The notes under the pieces are model-generated. The model made no database searches, was not told where the DNA came from, and was given only the letters and a program-made list of their open reading frames with translations. A program made the translations under genes and the position numbers. From Lachnospira sp. UBA4346 (GTDB lineage Bacteria > Bacillota > Clostridia > Lachnospirales > Lachnospiraceae), in contig DGTC01000002.1 of assembly GCA_002394205.1 (NCBI GenBank), positions 96,774-160,773 on the forward strand: a DNA stretch of 64,000 bases. The letters are read 5' to 3'. Positions 26,359 to 35,937 of this stretch are shown here, piece after piece (within the stretch, counting starts at the first letter, position 1; each line of letters begins with the position of its first letter).

Positions 26359-28434
26359 ATGAAAAAGAGTAAAAGAACATTGGATGCAATCATCAGAGGG
26401 ATGATTATATTAATTCCATTGATTATGATTGGATCATTTGTCACAATATTTAGAGATTTTCCGGTTGCATCATACCAGAGATTTATTCATACGTTTATGG
26501 GCGGCAGTTTTGTGACATTGACAGATAATATTATTGAGATTACATTGGGAAGTTTTTCGTTATATCTTGCAATGATTATCGGATATGGTTATGCAAAGGA
26601 ATATGCGGAATCTTTGCCACATGCATACATATCCATGATTATGACAACGGTTGTATTTTTGATATTGAATGTAGATTTTCACGATGGCATGACACTTGAT
26701 ACAAAAAACTGGGGCATTGAACATTCGATGATAACAGTTGTAATATCCATGATAACAGTTAAGTTATTTCAGAAGATTTATTCGATTCCAATGTTAAGGA
26801 TGGAGCGAAGTCTGTACGGAATTAAAGCAACATTAAGAGATAGTTATGGGTATATACTTTCGGGAACTGCCATAATGGCATTTGCTTCGTTTGTGAACAC
26901 AGGAATACAGTATCATTTTCATGTAAGCAACGCATATCAGGCATTTGTAAATATTCCGGTGCTGATGTTTCGTCATATTCCGGCAGGATTTGGCTTTTCG
27001 ATAATGTATTTGACATTTGTATCACTGCTTAGTTTGACAGGAGTACGGGGACAGAGCTGTATGATAGCAGCCTGTACATCGATTTTTGCCGAAGCGCAGG
27101 GATTTCACAGCGAAAGTTTTTTCCATACATTTATCTTTCTTGGAGGAAGTGGTGCGACGTTAAGTCTTGCGATTGGTATTTTGTTATATTCGAAACAGCG
27201 GAGTGTTCGAAATGTGAATTTTATCAGTCTGATTGCAAGTTTCTTTAATATAAATGATATGCTGTTGTTTGGAGTACCGATTGTTGGAAATGGGATTTTT
27301 ATAATACCATTTTGTGTTGTGCCGATTGTAAACTTTCTGATAACATATGCTGCTGTTGACAGTGGGATTGTGCCGATTATTACGCATCAGACACCGCAGT
27401 TTCTTCCGGTTATATGGAGTGGATATGCAGCGACGGGATCTTATATGGCAGGGGTGTTGCAGATTGTAAATATTGCCATTGGCGTAGCAATTTACAGACC
27501 GTTTATCAAGAAAAATGATGAACGTATCAATTCAGAAATCAAAAATGGAATCGTGGATTTGCAGAAAGAATTGCAGGAATATGAAAGAATAGGAAAACCG
27601 AGTGATTTCTTACAAAGAAAAGATGCAGTAGGTGATATCGCAAAAATGCTTCGGAATGACTTTGAATATGCATTAAAACATGAGGAGTTCAAGCTGGTAT
27701 ATCAGCCGCAGGTTAGAGCAGACGGTGAATGTATTGGTGCAGAGGCATTGCTTCGTTGGAATCATAAAGTCGCAGGATTTGTATATCCGCCGCTGATTAT
27801 TGCGATTGCAAGAGAGTCCGGAAAACTAGCAGAGTTGGAACGGTTTATTTTTAACAGAGCGTGTCGGGATTTGAAATACATCCAGAAATCGACGCTGCCG
27901 TATGCAAAAATCTCAGTAAACATTACGGGAGAGTCATTGTTTAATGAAGATTTGGAGCAGATGATAGAGCAGGCAGTAGAAAAATATAATGTGGATCGCA
28001 GTAAGTTATGGATAGAAATTACAGAGCAGGAAGCAATTGCAATGACTCCGGAAATTACAGAACGGCTATTTCGTTTAAAGAGAAAAGGACATAAGCTGCT
28101 GATAGATGATTTTGGGATGGGGCATACATCGCTTACTTATTTGCAGAGCAATCAGTTTGATGTTGTGAAATTAGACGGTTCCATTACCAGAGATGTCCTT
28201 GAAAATGACCGAAACTGTCAGATTATATCTTCTATTGCTTATCTTGCTAAGAGCTTAGGATTCTCGATGATTGCAGAATACGTAGAGACGCAGCAGCAAC
28301 GGGATAAATTAGAAGAGTTAAACTGTGAAGTCTTTCAGGGATATTTATATAGCGCACCGGTTGACATTTATTCATTAGAACAATGGGCACATATGCATCA
28401 GGTGGGTTTACAAAAGAAACAAAATACTTTATAA
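26359..28434 (+). CDS. PTS EIIC-like membrane domain fused to an EAL c-di-GMP phosphodiesterase
   Basis: 691 residues. The N-terminal half (about 1-390) is a multi-spanning membrane domain of the lactose/cellobiose PTS EIIC type; the signature corresponding to N-I-x-E-P reads F-N-I-N-D-M-L-L-F-G-V-P-I-V at 295-308, so the key Glu-Pro is Asp-Met. The C-terminal half is an EAL domain with E-A-L at 462-464, S-V-N-I-T, I-E-I-T-E, I-D-D-F-G-M-G, V-K-L-D-G, A-E-Y-V-E and F-Q-G-Y, i.e. the metal and catalytic residues of an active phosphodiesterase. There are no EIIA or EIIB domains. Inference: a sugar-responsive, membrane-bound c-di-GMP hydrolase. AAAAGGA lies 13 bases before the ATG, a long gap; upstream in-frame starts exist but look untranslated. 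Confidence 0.88.
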   Translation: MKKSKRTLDAIIRGMIILIPLIMIGSFVTIFRDFPVASYQRFIHTFMGGSFVTLTDNIIEITLGSFSLYLAMIIGYGYAKEYAESLPHAYISMIMTTVVFLILNVDFHDGMTLDTKNWGIEHSMITVVISMITVKLFQKIYSIPMLRMERSLYGIKATLRDSYGYILSGTAIMAFASFVNTGIQYHFHVSNAYQAFVNIPVLMFRHIPAGFGFSIMYLTFVSLLSLTGVRGQSCMIAACTSIFAEAQGFHSESFFHTFIFLGGSGATLSLAIGILLYSKQRSVRNVNFISLIASFFNINDMLLFGVPIVGNGIFIIPFCVVPIVNFLITYAAVDSGIVPIITHQTPQFLPVIWSGYAATGSYMAGVLQIVNIAIGVAIYRPFIKKNDERINSEIKNGIVDLQKELQEYERIGKPSDFLQRKDAVGDIAKMLRNDFEYALKHEEFKLVYQPQVRADGECIGAEALLRWNHKVAGFVYPPLIIAIARESGKLAELERFIFNRACRDLKYIQKSTLPYAKISVNITGESLFNEDLEQMIEQAVEKYNVDRSKLWIEITEQEAIAMTPEITERLFRLKRKGHKLLIDDFGMGHTSLTYLQSNQFDVVKLDGSITRDVLENDRNCQIISSIAYLAKSLGFSMIAEYVETQQQRDKLEELNCEVFQGYLYSAPVDIYSLEQWAHMHQVGLQKKQNTL

Positions 28435-28467
28435 TCAAAAAAAATGAAAAAGTGAGGTAATAGTGGC

Positions 28468-29676
28468 ATGGAAAAGATTAAAATGACAACTCCACTCGTT
28501 GAAATGGATGGGGACGAGATGACAAGAGTACTTTGGAAGTTAATTAAGGACGAGTTACTGACTCCATTTGTTGACTTAAATACAGAGTATTATGATTTGG
28601 GACTGGTACACAGAAATGAGACAAACGATCAGGTAACGGTTGACTCAGCCAATGCAACAAAGAAATATGGAGTTGCTGTTAAGTGTGCGACTATTACACC
28701 AAATGCAGCAAGAGTAAAAGAATATGATTTAAAGGAAATGTACAAGAGTCCGAACGGAACAATTCGTGCAATGCTGGATGGTACAGTATTCCGTGCACCA
28801 ATTATTGTTAAAGGAATTGAACCATATGTAAAGAATTGGAAGAAGCCAATTACGATTGCAAGACATGCTTATGGTGATGTATACAAGGCTTCAGAGATGA
28901 AGGTTCCGGGTGCTGGTAAGGCAGAACTTGTATTTACGGATGAGAACGGCAACGAGACAAGAGAATTAATTCATAACTTCAAGGGTGCAGGCGTATTGCA
29001 GGGGATGCATAACTTAGAAGATTCTATTGAAAGTTTCGCAAGAAGCTGCTTTAACTTCGCATTAGAGACGAAGCAGGATTTATGGTTTGCTACAAAAGAT
29101 ACAATTTCTAAGAAGTATGACCATACATTTAAGGATATTTTCCAGGAAATTTATGATAAGGAATATGCAGAAAAGTTTGCGAATACAGGGATTACATATT
29201 TCTATACATTGATTGATGATGCAGTAGCAAGAGTAATGCGTTCAGAGGGTGGATATATCTGGGCTTGTAAGAACTATGACGGTGACGTTATGAGTGATAT
29301 GGTTGCCACAGCATTTGGTTCATTATCCATGATGACATCAGTACTTGTATCTCCTCATGGATATTATGAATATGAAGCAGCACATGGTACAGTACAGAGA
29401 CACTATTATAAGCATTTAAAGGGTGAAGAGACATCTACAAACCCAATTGCAACAATTTATGCATGGACAGGTGCATTAAGAAAGCGTGGAGAATTAGATA
29501 ATATTCCGGAACTTGGTGTATTTGCAGATAAGTTAGAGAGAGCATGTATTCAGACAATTGAAAATGGTCAGATGACAAAGGACCTTGCATTGATTACAAC
29601 AATGGAGAATCCTACAACACTGAATACACAGGATTTTATTAAAGCAGTTCGTGTGACATTAGAAGGACTTCTGTAA
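28468..29676 (+). CDS. icd: NADP-dependent isocitrate dehydrogenase (eukaryal-like type)
   Basis: Oxidative decarboxylation of isocitrate to 2-oxoglutarate. The 402-residue sequence matches the homodimeric eukaryal-type IDH group (L-V-E-M-D-G-D-E-M-T-R at the start, K-S-P-N-G-T-I-R substrate motif, and the NADP-selecting R-H-Y-Y-K-H-L-K-G-E-E-T-S-T-N-P-I-A segment), not the E. coli Icd type. The start ATG follows GAGG. It lies 33 bases after the EIIC-EAL gene with no terminator between, so it may be read through from that promoter. In this metabolism it probably supplies 2-oxoglutarate for glutamate. Confidence 0.95.
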   Translation: MEKIKMTTPLVEMDGDEMTRVLWKLIKDELLTPFVDLNTEYYDLGLVHRNETNDQVTVDSANATKKYGVAVKCATITPNAARVKEYDLKEMYKSPNGTIRAMLDGTVFRAPIIVKGIEPYVKNWKKPITIARHAYGDVYKASEMKVPGAGKAELVFTDENGNETRELIHNFKGAGVLQGMHNLEDSIESFARSCFNFALETKQDLWFATKDTISKKYDHTFKDIFQEIYDKEYAEKFANTGITYFYTLIDDAVARVMRSEGGYIWACKNYDGDVMSDMVATAFGSLSMMTSVLVSPHGYYEYEAAHGTVQRHYYKHLKGEETSTNPIATIYAWTGALRKRGELDNIPELGVFADKLERACIQTIENGQMTKDLALITTMENPTTLNTQDFIKAVRVTLEGLL

Positions 29677-29691
29677 GAATAAGGAGAATAT

Positions 29692-30279
29692 ATGATACAT
29701 TACAGCTTTCACGGAATGAATATAAGCCAGATAGCAGTGTGGTTTTTTCTATACAGCTTCTTTGGCTGGTGCATGGAATGTGTAGTCATCCGCAAGCAGC
29801 TAGGATATTGGGAAAACAGAGGATTTGCGAAGATGCCGTTTTGTGTAATTTATGGTTTTGGTGTGTGGATTGCCTATCATATTTTTGCACCGATTGAACA
29901 TAACTACATGGCAATTTATTTTGCAGGATGCATCTGTGCAACTGCTTTTGAATATCTGACAGCACAGGTAATGTTACGTCTGTTTGGTAAGGTGTGGTGG
30001 AATTACGATCATGAACGCTTCAACTACAAAGGAATTTTATGTTTGAAGAGTACATTAGCATGGGGATTGCTTGCGTTATTTATCTTTGGAATTTTCAATG
30101 ATTTTGTAGAATTATTTGTAAAGTCTATTAATGTACGGGCAGTTTCTATTCTGGGTGTAATATTAACATTTTCTTATCTGATGGATTTTATATATCATTT
30201 TTCAAAACGACTCGCATTAGAAGAAGTGCTTGGAAAACATAGAGAAGCGATAGGTTCTTTATGGAGATTTAGAAGATAG
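29692..30279 (+). CDS. CmpB-like putative ABC transporter permease (membrane protein)
   Basis: A 195-residue integral membrane protein with about five hydrophobic segments. The blocks F-F-G-W-C-M-E-C-V, W-E-N-R-G-F, C-V-I-Y-G-F-G, and F-E-Y-L-T-A-Q-V-M-L-R-L-F-G-K-V-W-W-N-Y are the hallmarks of the family annotated as ABC-transporter type IV / CmpB permease; real transport function is unproven. It starts 15 bases after icd behind AAGGAG and is closed by a terminator. Confidence 0.8.
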   Translation: MIHYSFHGMNISQIAVWFFLYSFFGWCMECVVIRKQLGYWENRGFAKMPFCVIYGFGVWIAYHIFAPIEHNYMAIYFAGCICATAFEYLTAQVMLRLFGKVWWNYDHERFNYKGILCLKSTLAWGLLALFIFGIFNDFVELFVKSINVRAVSILGVILTFSYLMDFIYHFSKRLALEEVLGKHREAIGSLWRFRR

Positions 30280-30298
30280 ACGAAAATGTAAAAATGTG

Positions 30299-30333
30299 GC
30301 CTGACCATAGGTTTTCTATGGTCAGGTTTTTTT
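30299..30333 (+). terminator. Terminator after the icd-CmpB-like unit
   Basis: A perfect 11-bp stem CCTGACCATAG/CTATGGTCAGG with a GTTTT-type loop followed by seven T residues. Its T tract adjoins the -35 of the next promoter. Confidence 0.93.
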
Positions 30334-30360
30334 GACAGTTGCAGGTCAATTTGTTATGAT
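30332..30360 (+). promoter_or_regulatory. Promoter of the glycerophosphodiesterase-ptsI unit
   Basis: TTGACA (30332-30337), 17-base spacer, TATGAT (30355-30360); leader of about 85 bases. Confidence 0.75.
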
Positions 30361-30451
30361 TAAAAGGAGACAAATTTATAAGAGCATACTTTATAAATTA
30401 TCATTTTGTACGTATTTTTACCGGAAAATGACGGGAAAGAGAGGCAACGTA

Positions 30452-32260
30452 ATGTTTCAGTCATTGAGACAGGATTTGGCAATGTTACACAACAGCAGAC
30501 GGCATATTGTGTTGTTTGAAATAACATATAAGTTGGCAGCAATTGCATTACTGTATCCGGTAATGCTGATGTTGTTAGAACTTGTGATGAAAGTTGCCAA
30601 CATTCATTATTTTACCAATGAATATATAGCGATTGCATTGACACATCCGGTTGTAATATTAGGTATTTTGTTATTTTTGTGCACATTTGCAATTTATTGT
30701 GGATATGAAATGTGTTTTTTATGCATTTGTTTTGAGGCACATCGTTGTGGAAGTGATGTATCTATTTTAGAAAATGTAAAGACTACGGGAGAATTTCTAA
30801 CAAAGCGTATTGGCTGGAAACAGGTGGGAATTGCATTTTGGACCGTGCTTGCCGTTTTTTTAACAAATACAACAGTACTTTGTAATGTTTTTTATTCACA
30901 AACGACATTGAATCTGTTAAAAACGGCAATTCAGTACGGTGCTTGGTATTATCAGGTATCGGCTGCTGCAGCATTGTTGATTTTGTATGCGGCAGTTGTG
31001 TTGGGGATATATTCTTTTCATGTTTTTTTTCTGGAAAGAAAGAATTTTAAAGAGTCATATTGCAAAAGTGTACGTATGGTTCGGAAGCATTGGAAAGGAA
31101 CGCTGTCCGCTTTAATCGGTTATAATCTCGGGATTCTTGTTATTATTGGAGCATTGTATTGCATTATTTCGGGAATTCTTATTGCAGGTGTTCGTATCTT
31201 GGATATGGCATATATTGGAAGTACGCTATATTTATCTGCATTGCGTTACGTTCGTTTGGTAACGAAAATCGTATTGGTTTGTATAGCACTTCCGGTATCA
31301 TTTTCTGTAATTACAAGAAGATATTATAAATATACAAATGTAGATGAGATTGATTTTACAGTTATTTATCTGAAGGAGAAGCGACATCGTATACATAAAG
31401 TCGTATACTATATGATTCTTATAGGGGCGATTTGTGCAAATGTTATATATCTGATTACCGGGTTTAATAAGAAACCATTTGACCGTGTGGCTATTTTTCA
31501 TGAAACGACAGTTACGGCACATCGGGGCGGTGCGTATGATGCACCGGAGAATACGATGGTGGCATTTGAAAATGCAATTGCAAGCAAGGCAGATTGCATT
31601 GAACTGGATGTAAGACAGACGGCAGATGGGGCAATTGTGGTTATGCATGATGCCAGTGCATATCGTACAACCGGAGTAGACAGAATGATTTCTGATATGA
31701 CATTAGAGGAAGTCAAGCAGTTAGATGCAGGTTCTTCATTCCGTTCAGATTATGCAGGGGAGCAGGTTCCGACGTTAGAAGAAGTGCTGACATTAACGAA
31801 AGGGAAGATTCACTTAAATATAGAAATTAAAACAAGTGTTAAGGATGTTCATATCGCGCAGGAAATTGTAACTACGTTAGAACGTTTTGATATGATTGAT
31901 GAGTGCGTGATTACGTCTTTTGATTTGAATGTATTAAAACAGGCAAAAGCCTGCAATGATCAGCTTCGGGTGGGATATATTCTGTCCGTGGCATATGGGG
32001 ATTTTTATGATAACAGTGAAGTGGATTTCTTCAGTATGAATGCTTCCTTTTTGTCAAAACGTCTGGTGGATGCCATTCATCGTTCCGGCAAACAGGTGTA
32101 TGCCTGGACAGTTAATAATGAATCGTCGATTCGAAATTTGGCAAATAAAGGTGTGGATGACATTATTACAGACAAACCGGGCGTGGCAAAGGAAACACTT
32201 CTTTCAAGAGATACCAGTGAAACATTGCTTAATATGGCAAAGTATGTATTTAACCAATAG
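30452..32260 (+). CDS. Membrane glycerophosphoryl diester phosphodiesterase
   Basis: 602 residues: an N-terminal membrane domain of seven or so hydrophobic helices (about 1-345, the GP-PDE membrane domain family) and a C-terminal GDPD TIM barrel. The catalytic pattern is visible: H357-R in T-A-H-R-G-G-A-Y-D-A-P-E-N-T, C-I-E-L-D-V-R, and V-V-M-H-D. The enzyme should release glycerol phosphate from deacylated phospholipids or teichoic-acid-like polymers at the membrane face. GAGAGG seven bases before the ATG at 30452 decides the start; the frame is open up to 30332 but that ATG lies in the promoter. ptsI follows after 11 bases. Confidence 0.9.
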   Translation: MFQSLRQDLAMLHNSRRHIVLFEITYKLAAIALLYPVMLMLLELVMKVANIHYFTNEYIAIALTHPVVILGILLFLCTFAIYCGYEMCFLCICFEAHRCGSDVSILENVKTTGEFLTKRIGWKQVGIAFWTVLAVFLTNTTVLCNVFYSQTTLNLLKTAIQYGAWYYQVSAAAALLILYAAVVLGIYSFHVFFLERKNFKESYCKSVRMVRKHWKGTLSALIGYNLGILVIIGALYCIISGILIAGVRILDMAYIGSTLYLSALRYVRLVTKIVLVCIALPVSFSVITRRYYKYTNVDEIDFTVIYLKEKRHRIHKVVYYMILIGAICANVIYLITGFNKKPFDRVAIFHETTVTAHRGGAYDAPENTMVAFENAIASKADCIELDVRQTADGAIVVMHDASAYRTTGVDRMISDMTLEEVKQLDAGSSFRSDYAGEQVPTLEEVLTLTKGKIHLNIEIKTSVKDVHIAQEIVTTLERFDMIDECVITSFDLNVLKQAKACNDQLRVGYILSVAYGDFYDNSEVDFFSMNASFLSKRLVDAIHRSGKQVYAWTVNNESSIRNLANKGVDDIITDKPGVAKETLLSRDTSETLLNMAKYVFNQ

Positions 32261-32271
32261 GAGGTACAGAA

Positions 32272-33990
32272 ATGATTCGTGGAATTGGAACATCAAAAGG
32301 AATTGGAATCGGACATGCAGTGATTTTCAATGAAGATCCATATGAAGTTGTAAAAAAGACAATTCAAGAGGACGATATTCAGGCAGAAAAGAAACGTTTT
32401 GTTCAGGCGAAGGATACATTTATTGAACATACGAATCAGATGATTGCAGATTTGCAGAAGAAATTAAAAGAAAAAGATAAGACCTCATTGGTATTGCATA
32501 ATCAGATTTATCTGATTCAGGATGAGCAGTTACAACAAAAGGTAGAACAGTGTATCGAAAAAGAACATATTTGTGTGGAAGCGGCATTTGATGAGGCATG
32601 CAATCAGTTGATTGCGTTATTCCGTTCGATGAATAATGAGGCAATGAACCAGAGAATTGCGGATATTATTGATTTGCGTGAGCATATGTTTCTTATCTTT
32701 GAGGGCAGGGAAAATGTCAATCTGACACAATTAAAGCCGGGGACGATTCTGATTGCAAAAGATTTAAGACCTTCGATTACGGCAACGATGGATACAGAAC
32801 ATGTCGTTGGTATTGTTGCAGAAAATGGAGGAGAAACTTCTCATGCGGCCATTCTTGCAAGAGCATTAGAGATTCCAGCGGTATTAAATGCGAAAGGAAT
32901 CGTTCAGTCCGCAAAGAATGGAGATACGGTTATTATTGACGGAGATTATGGAGAAGTCTTCGTTCGGCCAATTCCAAGAACGGTTGCAATTTATGAAAAA
33001 AAGCAGGTGCGATTCTTAGAAAAACAGAAGGAACTTCGTCAATATATTAACAAACAGACATTGACACAGGATGGAAAGACGGTATGTTTAGCGGCGAATA
33101 TCGGAAATGAAAAAGAAGCAGCCAAAGCCATGGCGGCAGGGGCTGAAGGTGTCGGATTATTTCGTACAGAGTTCTTGTTTATGAATGGCGTGAAGATGCC
33201 GGATGAAGAAGAACAGTTTATGGCATATCGTGCAGCAGCAGTACTGTGCAAAGATACCTTCTTAACGATTCGTACCCTGGATATCGGCGGTGACAAAGAT
33301 ATTCCATATATGGGATTGTCAAAAGAAAATAATCCATTTTTGGGATATCGGGCAATTCGATTCTGTCTGGACAGATTAGATGTATTTACGGTTCAATTAC
33401 GTGCAATTTTGCGTGCCAGTGCATATGGCAGGATTCGTATTATGATTCCGATGATTACATCTGTTGTAGAATTGCGACAGGTCAGACAGATTTTAGAAAA
33501 AATAAAAAGAGAATTAGACAGCAAAGAAATTGCATATGATAAAGAGATACAGTTAGGAATTATGGTTGAAACACCGGCAGCGGCGATTATGTCTGAAGCA
33601 TTAGCGGCAGAAGCAGACTTTTTCTCGATAGGAACGAATGATTTAACGCAGTATATTATGGCGGTGGATCGTGGAAATGAGAATGTCGCATATTTGTATT
33701 CAACATTTAATCCGGCGGTATTAAAAGCGATTCGGAATATTATTGCAAATGCAAAAAAAGCGAATATCGAAGTTGGCATGTGTGGAGAAGCGGCGAGCAA
33801 TCCGGCAATGATTCCGTTGTTATTAGCATACGGACTTGATGAATTTAGTGTATCACCGGCAAAGATATTAGAAACGAGAAAAAATATCGCAGGCTGGAAC
33901 AGACAGCAGGTTGAAAAAATTGCACAGGAAGTTGATAAAATGGCAACAGAAAAAGAAATTGTCAGCTATTTAAATGACATATTATCCTAA
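32272..33990 (+). CDS. ptsI: Phosphoenolpyruvate-protein phosphotransferase (PTS enzyme I)
   Basis: Transfers phosphate from PEP to HPr, the first step of all PTS sugar uptake. The 572-residue protein has the N-terminal HPr-interaction region, the phosphorylated H191 in G-G-E-T-S-H-A-A-I-L-A-R, and the PEP-binding barrel with G-L-F-R-T-E-F-L-F and G-M-C-G-E-A-A-S-N-P. Standard length, AGGAGG before the ATG. No ptsH (HPr) gene is adjacent, and the upstream partner is a membrane phosphodiesterase, an unusual operon mate. Confidence 0.96.
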   Translation: MIRGIGTSKGIGIGHAVIFNEDPYEVVKKTIQEDDIQAEKKRFVQAKDTFIEHTNQMIADLQKKLKEKDKTSLVLHNQIYLIQDEQLQQKVEQCIEKEHICVEAAFDEACNQLIALFRSMNNEAMNQRIADIIDLREHMFLIFEGRENVNLTQLKPGTILIAKDLRPSITATMDTEHVVGIVAENGGETSHAAILARALEIPAVLNAKGIVQSAKNGDTVIIDGDYGEVFVRPIPRTVAIYEKKQVRFLEKQKELRQYINKQTLTQDGKTVCLAANIGNEKEAAKAMAAGAEGVGLFRTEFLFMNGVKMPDEEEQFMAYRAAAVLCKDTFLTIRTLDIGGDKDIPYMGLSKENNPFLGYRAIRFCLDRLDVFTVQLRAILRASAYGRIRIMIPMITSVVELRQVRQILEKIKRELDSKEIAYDKEIQLGIMVETPAAAIMSEALAAEADFFSIGTNDLTQYIMAVDRGNENVAYLYSTFNPAVLKAIRNIIANAKKANIEVGMCGEAASNPAMIPLLLAYGLDEFSVSPAKILETRKNIAGWNRQQVEKIAQEVDKMATEKEIVSYLNDILS

Positions 33991-34087
33991 AGGAATAAAA
34001 GATATTATTCTGTATAGAGTCAACATTTTCTAGCAGACATTTTTAGAAAAGATTCTAATGTAAAATTAAAATAAAATGGAGATTGAT

Positions 34088-35341
34088 ATGGCACAAATGT
34101 ATGATACAGACGAAGAACAGGAAAGAGTCCTGCTCATCGGCGTACAGTTAGATAATAACGAAGAAGCGGCAATGCGTTCGCTTGATGAACTAAAAGAACT
34201 TGCAAGAACAGCAGGCGCACAGACGGTTGGAAAGGTAATTCAGCCAAGAGAGAGTTTTCATCCGGCAACTTATATCGGTAAGGGAAAGCTAGAAGAAGTA
34301 AAAGATCTTTTGATAAAGACAGATGCGACAGGGATTATCTGTGATGATGAGTTGACACCGGCACAGTTGCGAAATTTAGAAGATGCATTGGATACGAAAG
34401 TAATGGATCGAACGATGGTCATTTTAGATATTTTTGCGACGAGAGCGACGACAAGTGAAGGTAAACTACAGGTTGAAATGGCACAGTTAAAATATAGAAT
34501 GACACGTCTGTCGGGATTGGGAACAACGCTTTCAAGACTCGGCGGCGGAATCGGTACGAGAGGTCCGGGAGAAAAGAAGATTGAGACCGACCGTAGAATT
34601 ATTAGGGATCGTGTGACACGGCTGAATCATGAGCTGAAAGAATTAAGCAGTCACAGAGATGTCACAAGACAGCAGCGAAGCCAGAATTCCACGATGGTTG
34701 CGGCAATTGTTGGATATACAAATGCAGGAAAGTCAACGCTGCTGAATCATTTGACCAATGCAGGAATACTCGCAGAGGATAAGTTATTTGCAACGCTTGA
34801 TCCAACGACCCGTTTGTTAAAACTTGCCAATGGTGAGAAGATATTGCTCACGGATACCGTAGGATTTATTCGGAAATTACCGCACAATCTGATTGAAGCA
34901 TTTAAAAGTACGCTTGAGGAAGCAAAATATGCAGATATTATTATTCATGTAGTAGATTGTTCCAATCCAGATATGGATTATCAGATGCAGACAGTTTATG
35001 AAACATTAGACCAGTTGGGTGTATCCGGCAAAACGATTGTAACATTGTTTAACAAATGTGATAAATTGCCGGAACCGCCATCTGCAAAAGATTTGAAGGC
35101 ACAGTATTGTGTCAATATTTCGGCAGCACGTGGAGACGGATTAGAACAGTTTGATAAAGTGTTGCAGGAAATTATTCAGGAAAACAGAATTTATATTGAA
35201 CGCTGCTTCCCATACAAAGATGCGGGAAAGATTCAGCTGATTCGTGAATATGGACAGTTACAGAAGGAAGAATACACAGAGGATGGAATTCTTGTAGAAG
35301 CGTACGTTCCGAAAAATATTTATGATAAAGTGACGAGTTAA
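34088..35341 (+). CDS. hflX: GTPase HflX
   Basis: Ribosome-associated GTPase that splits or rescues stalled 70S ribosomes. The 417-residue protein has the N-terminal HflX domain (R-E-S-F-H-P-A-T-Y-I-G-K-G-K), the glycine-rich linker R-L-G-G-G-I-G-T-R-G-P-G-E, and the GTPase motifs G-Y-T-N-A-G-K-S-T, D-T-V-G-F and N-K-C-D-K. GGAG (34078-34081) six bases before the ATG at 34088 is preferred to the ATG at 34076, which overlaps that site. folA follows 23 bases later. Confidence 0.95.
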   Translation: MAQMYDTDEEQERVLLIGVQLDNNEEAAMRSLDELKELARTAGAQTVGKVIQPRESFHPATYIGKGKLEEVKDLLIKTDATGIICDDELTPAQLRNLEDALDTKVMDRTMVILDIFATRATTSEGKLQVEMAQLKYRMTRLSGLGTTLSRLGGGIGTRGPGEKKIETDRRIIRDRVTRLNHELKELSSHRDVTRQQRSQNSTMVAAIVGYTNAGKSTLLNHLTNAGILAEDKLFATLDPTTRLLKLANGEKILLTDTVGFIRKLPHNLIEAFKSTLEEAKYADIIIHVVDCSNPDMDYQMQTVYETLDQLGVSGKTIVTLFNKCDKLPEPPSAKDLKAQYCVNISAARGDGLEQFDKVLQEIIQENRIYIERCFPYKDAGKIQLIREYGQLQKEEYTEDGILVEAYVPKNIYDKVTS

Positions 35342-35364
35342 TCGAAAAGAGAGGATAAGATACA

Positions 35365-35877
35365 ATGAAATTAATTGCAGCAGTGGATAAGAAGTGGGCA
35401 ATTGGAAAAGGAAAAGATTTATTGGTGGATATCCCGGAAGATAAGAAATATTTCAGAGAAGAAACCTTTGGGAAAGTCGTTATTATGGGGAGAAAGACCT
35501 TTGAGAGCCTTCCAAATGGTGCATTGGATTTTCGTACCAATATTGTGCTGACACATGATAAGAGTTATGTGCCGAAAGATATTTGCGTGTGTCATTCGCT
35601 TGACGAAGTTTTCACAATGATTGAGGACTATGATACAGAAGATGTATATGTTATTGGCGGAGAATCTATTTACGAGCAGTTTCTTCCATATTGTGACGTG
35701 GCACATTTAACGAAGGTGGATTATGTGTACGATGCAGATAAATATTTCCCGAATCTGGATCGGAATGACGAATGGAAATTGGCAGAAGTCAGTGATGAGA
35801 AGACGTATTTTAATTTGGTATACGAATTTGATAAGTATGTTCGCGTAAAGAATCATAAAGAAGTTCCGGTAATATAA
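35365..35877 (+). CDS. folA: Dihydrofolate reductase
   Basis: Reduces dihydrofolate to tetrahydrofolate with NADPH. 170 residues, normal length; the opening M-K-L-I-A-A-V-D, the acidic active-site residue D26 in D-I-P-E-D-K-K-Y-F, M-G-R-K-T-F-E-S-L-P and Y-V-I-G-G-E-S-I-Y-E-Q-F are diagnostic. The V-D-I-P segment replaces the usual P-W-x-L-P. Follows hflX closely behind GAGAGGA; no thymidylate synthase gene adjoins. Confidence 0.92.
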   Translation: MKLIAAVDKKWAIGKGKDLLVDIPEDKKYFREETFGKVVIMGRKTFESLPNGALDFRTNIVLTHDKSYVPKDICVCHSLDEVFTMIEDYDTEDVYVIGGESIYEQFLPYCDVAHLTKVDYVYDADKYFPNLDRNDEWKLAEVSDEKTYFNLVYEFDKYVRVKNHKEVPVI

Positions 35878-35937
35878 TATACATTTAAGCAGAGTGGCAA
35901 TGAAAAGAATTGGATTCATTTAGAAAGAGGGGTTGTT

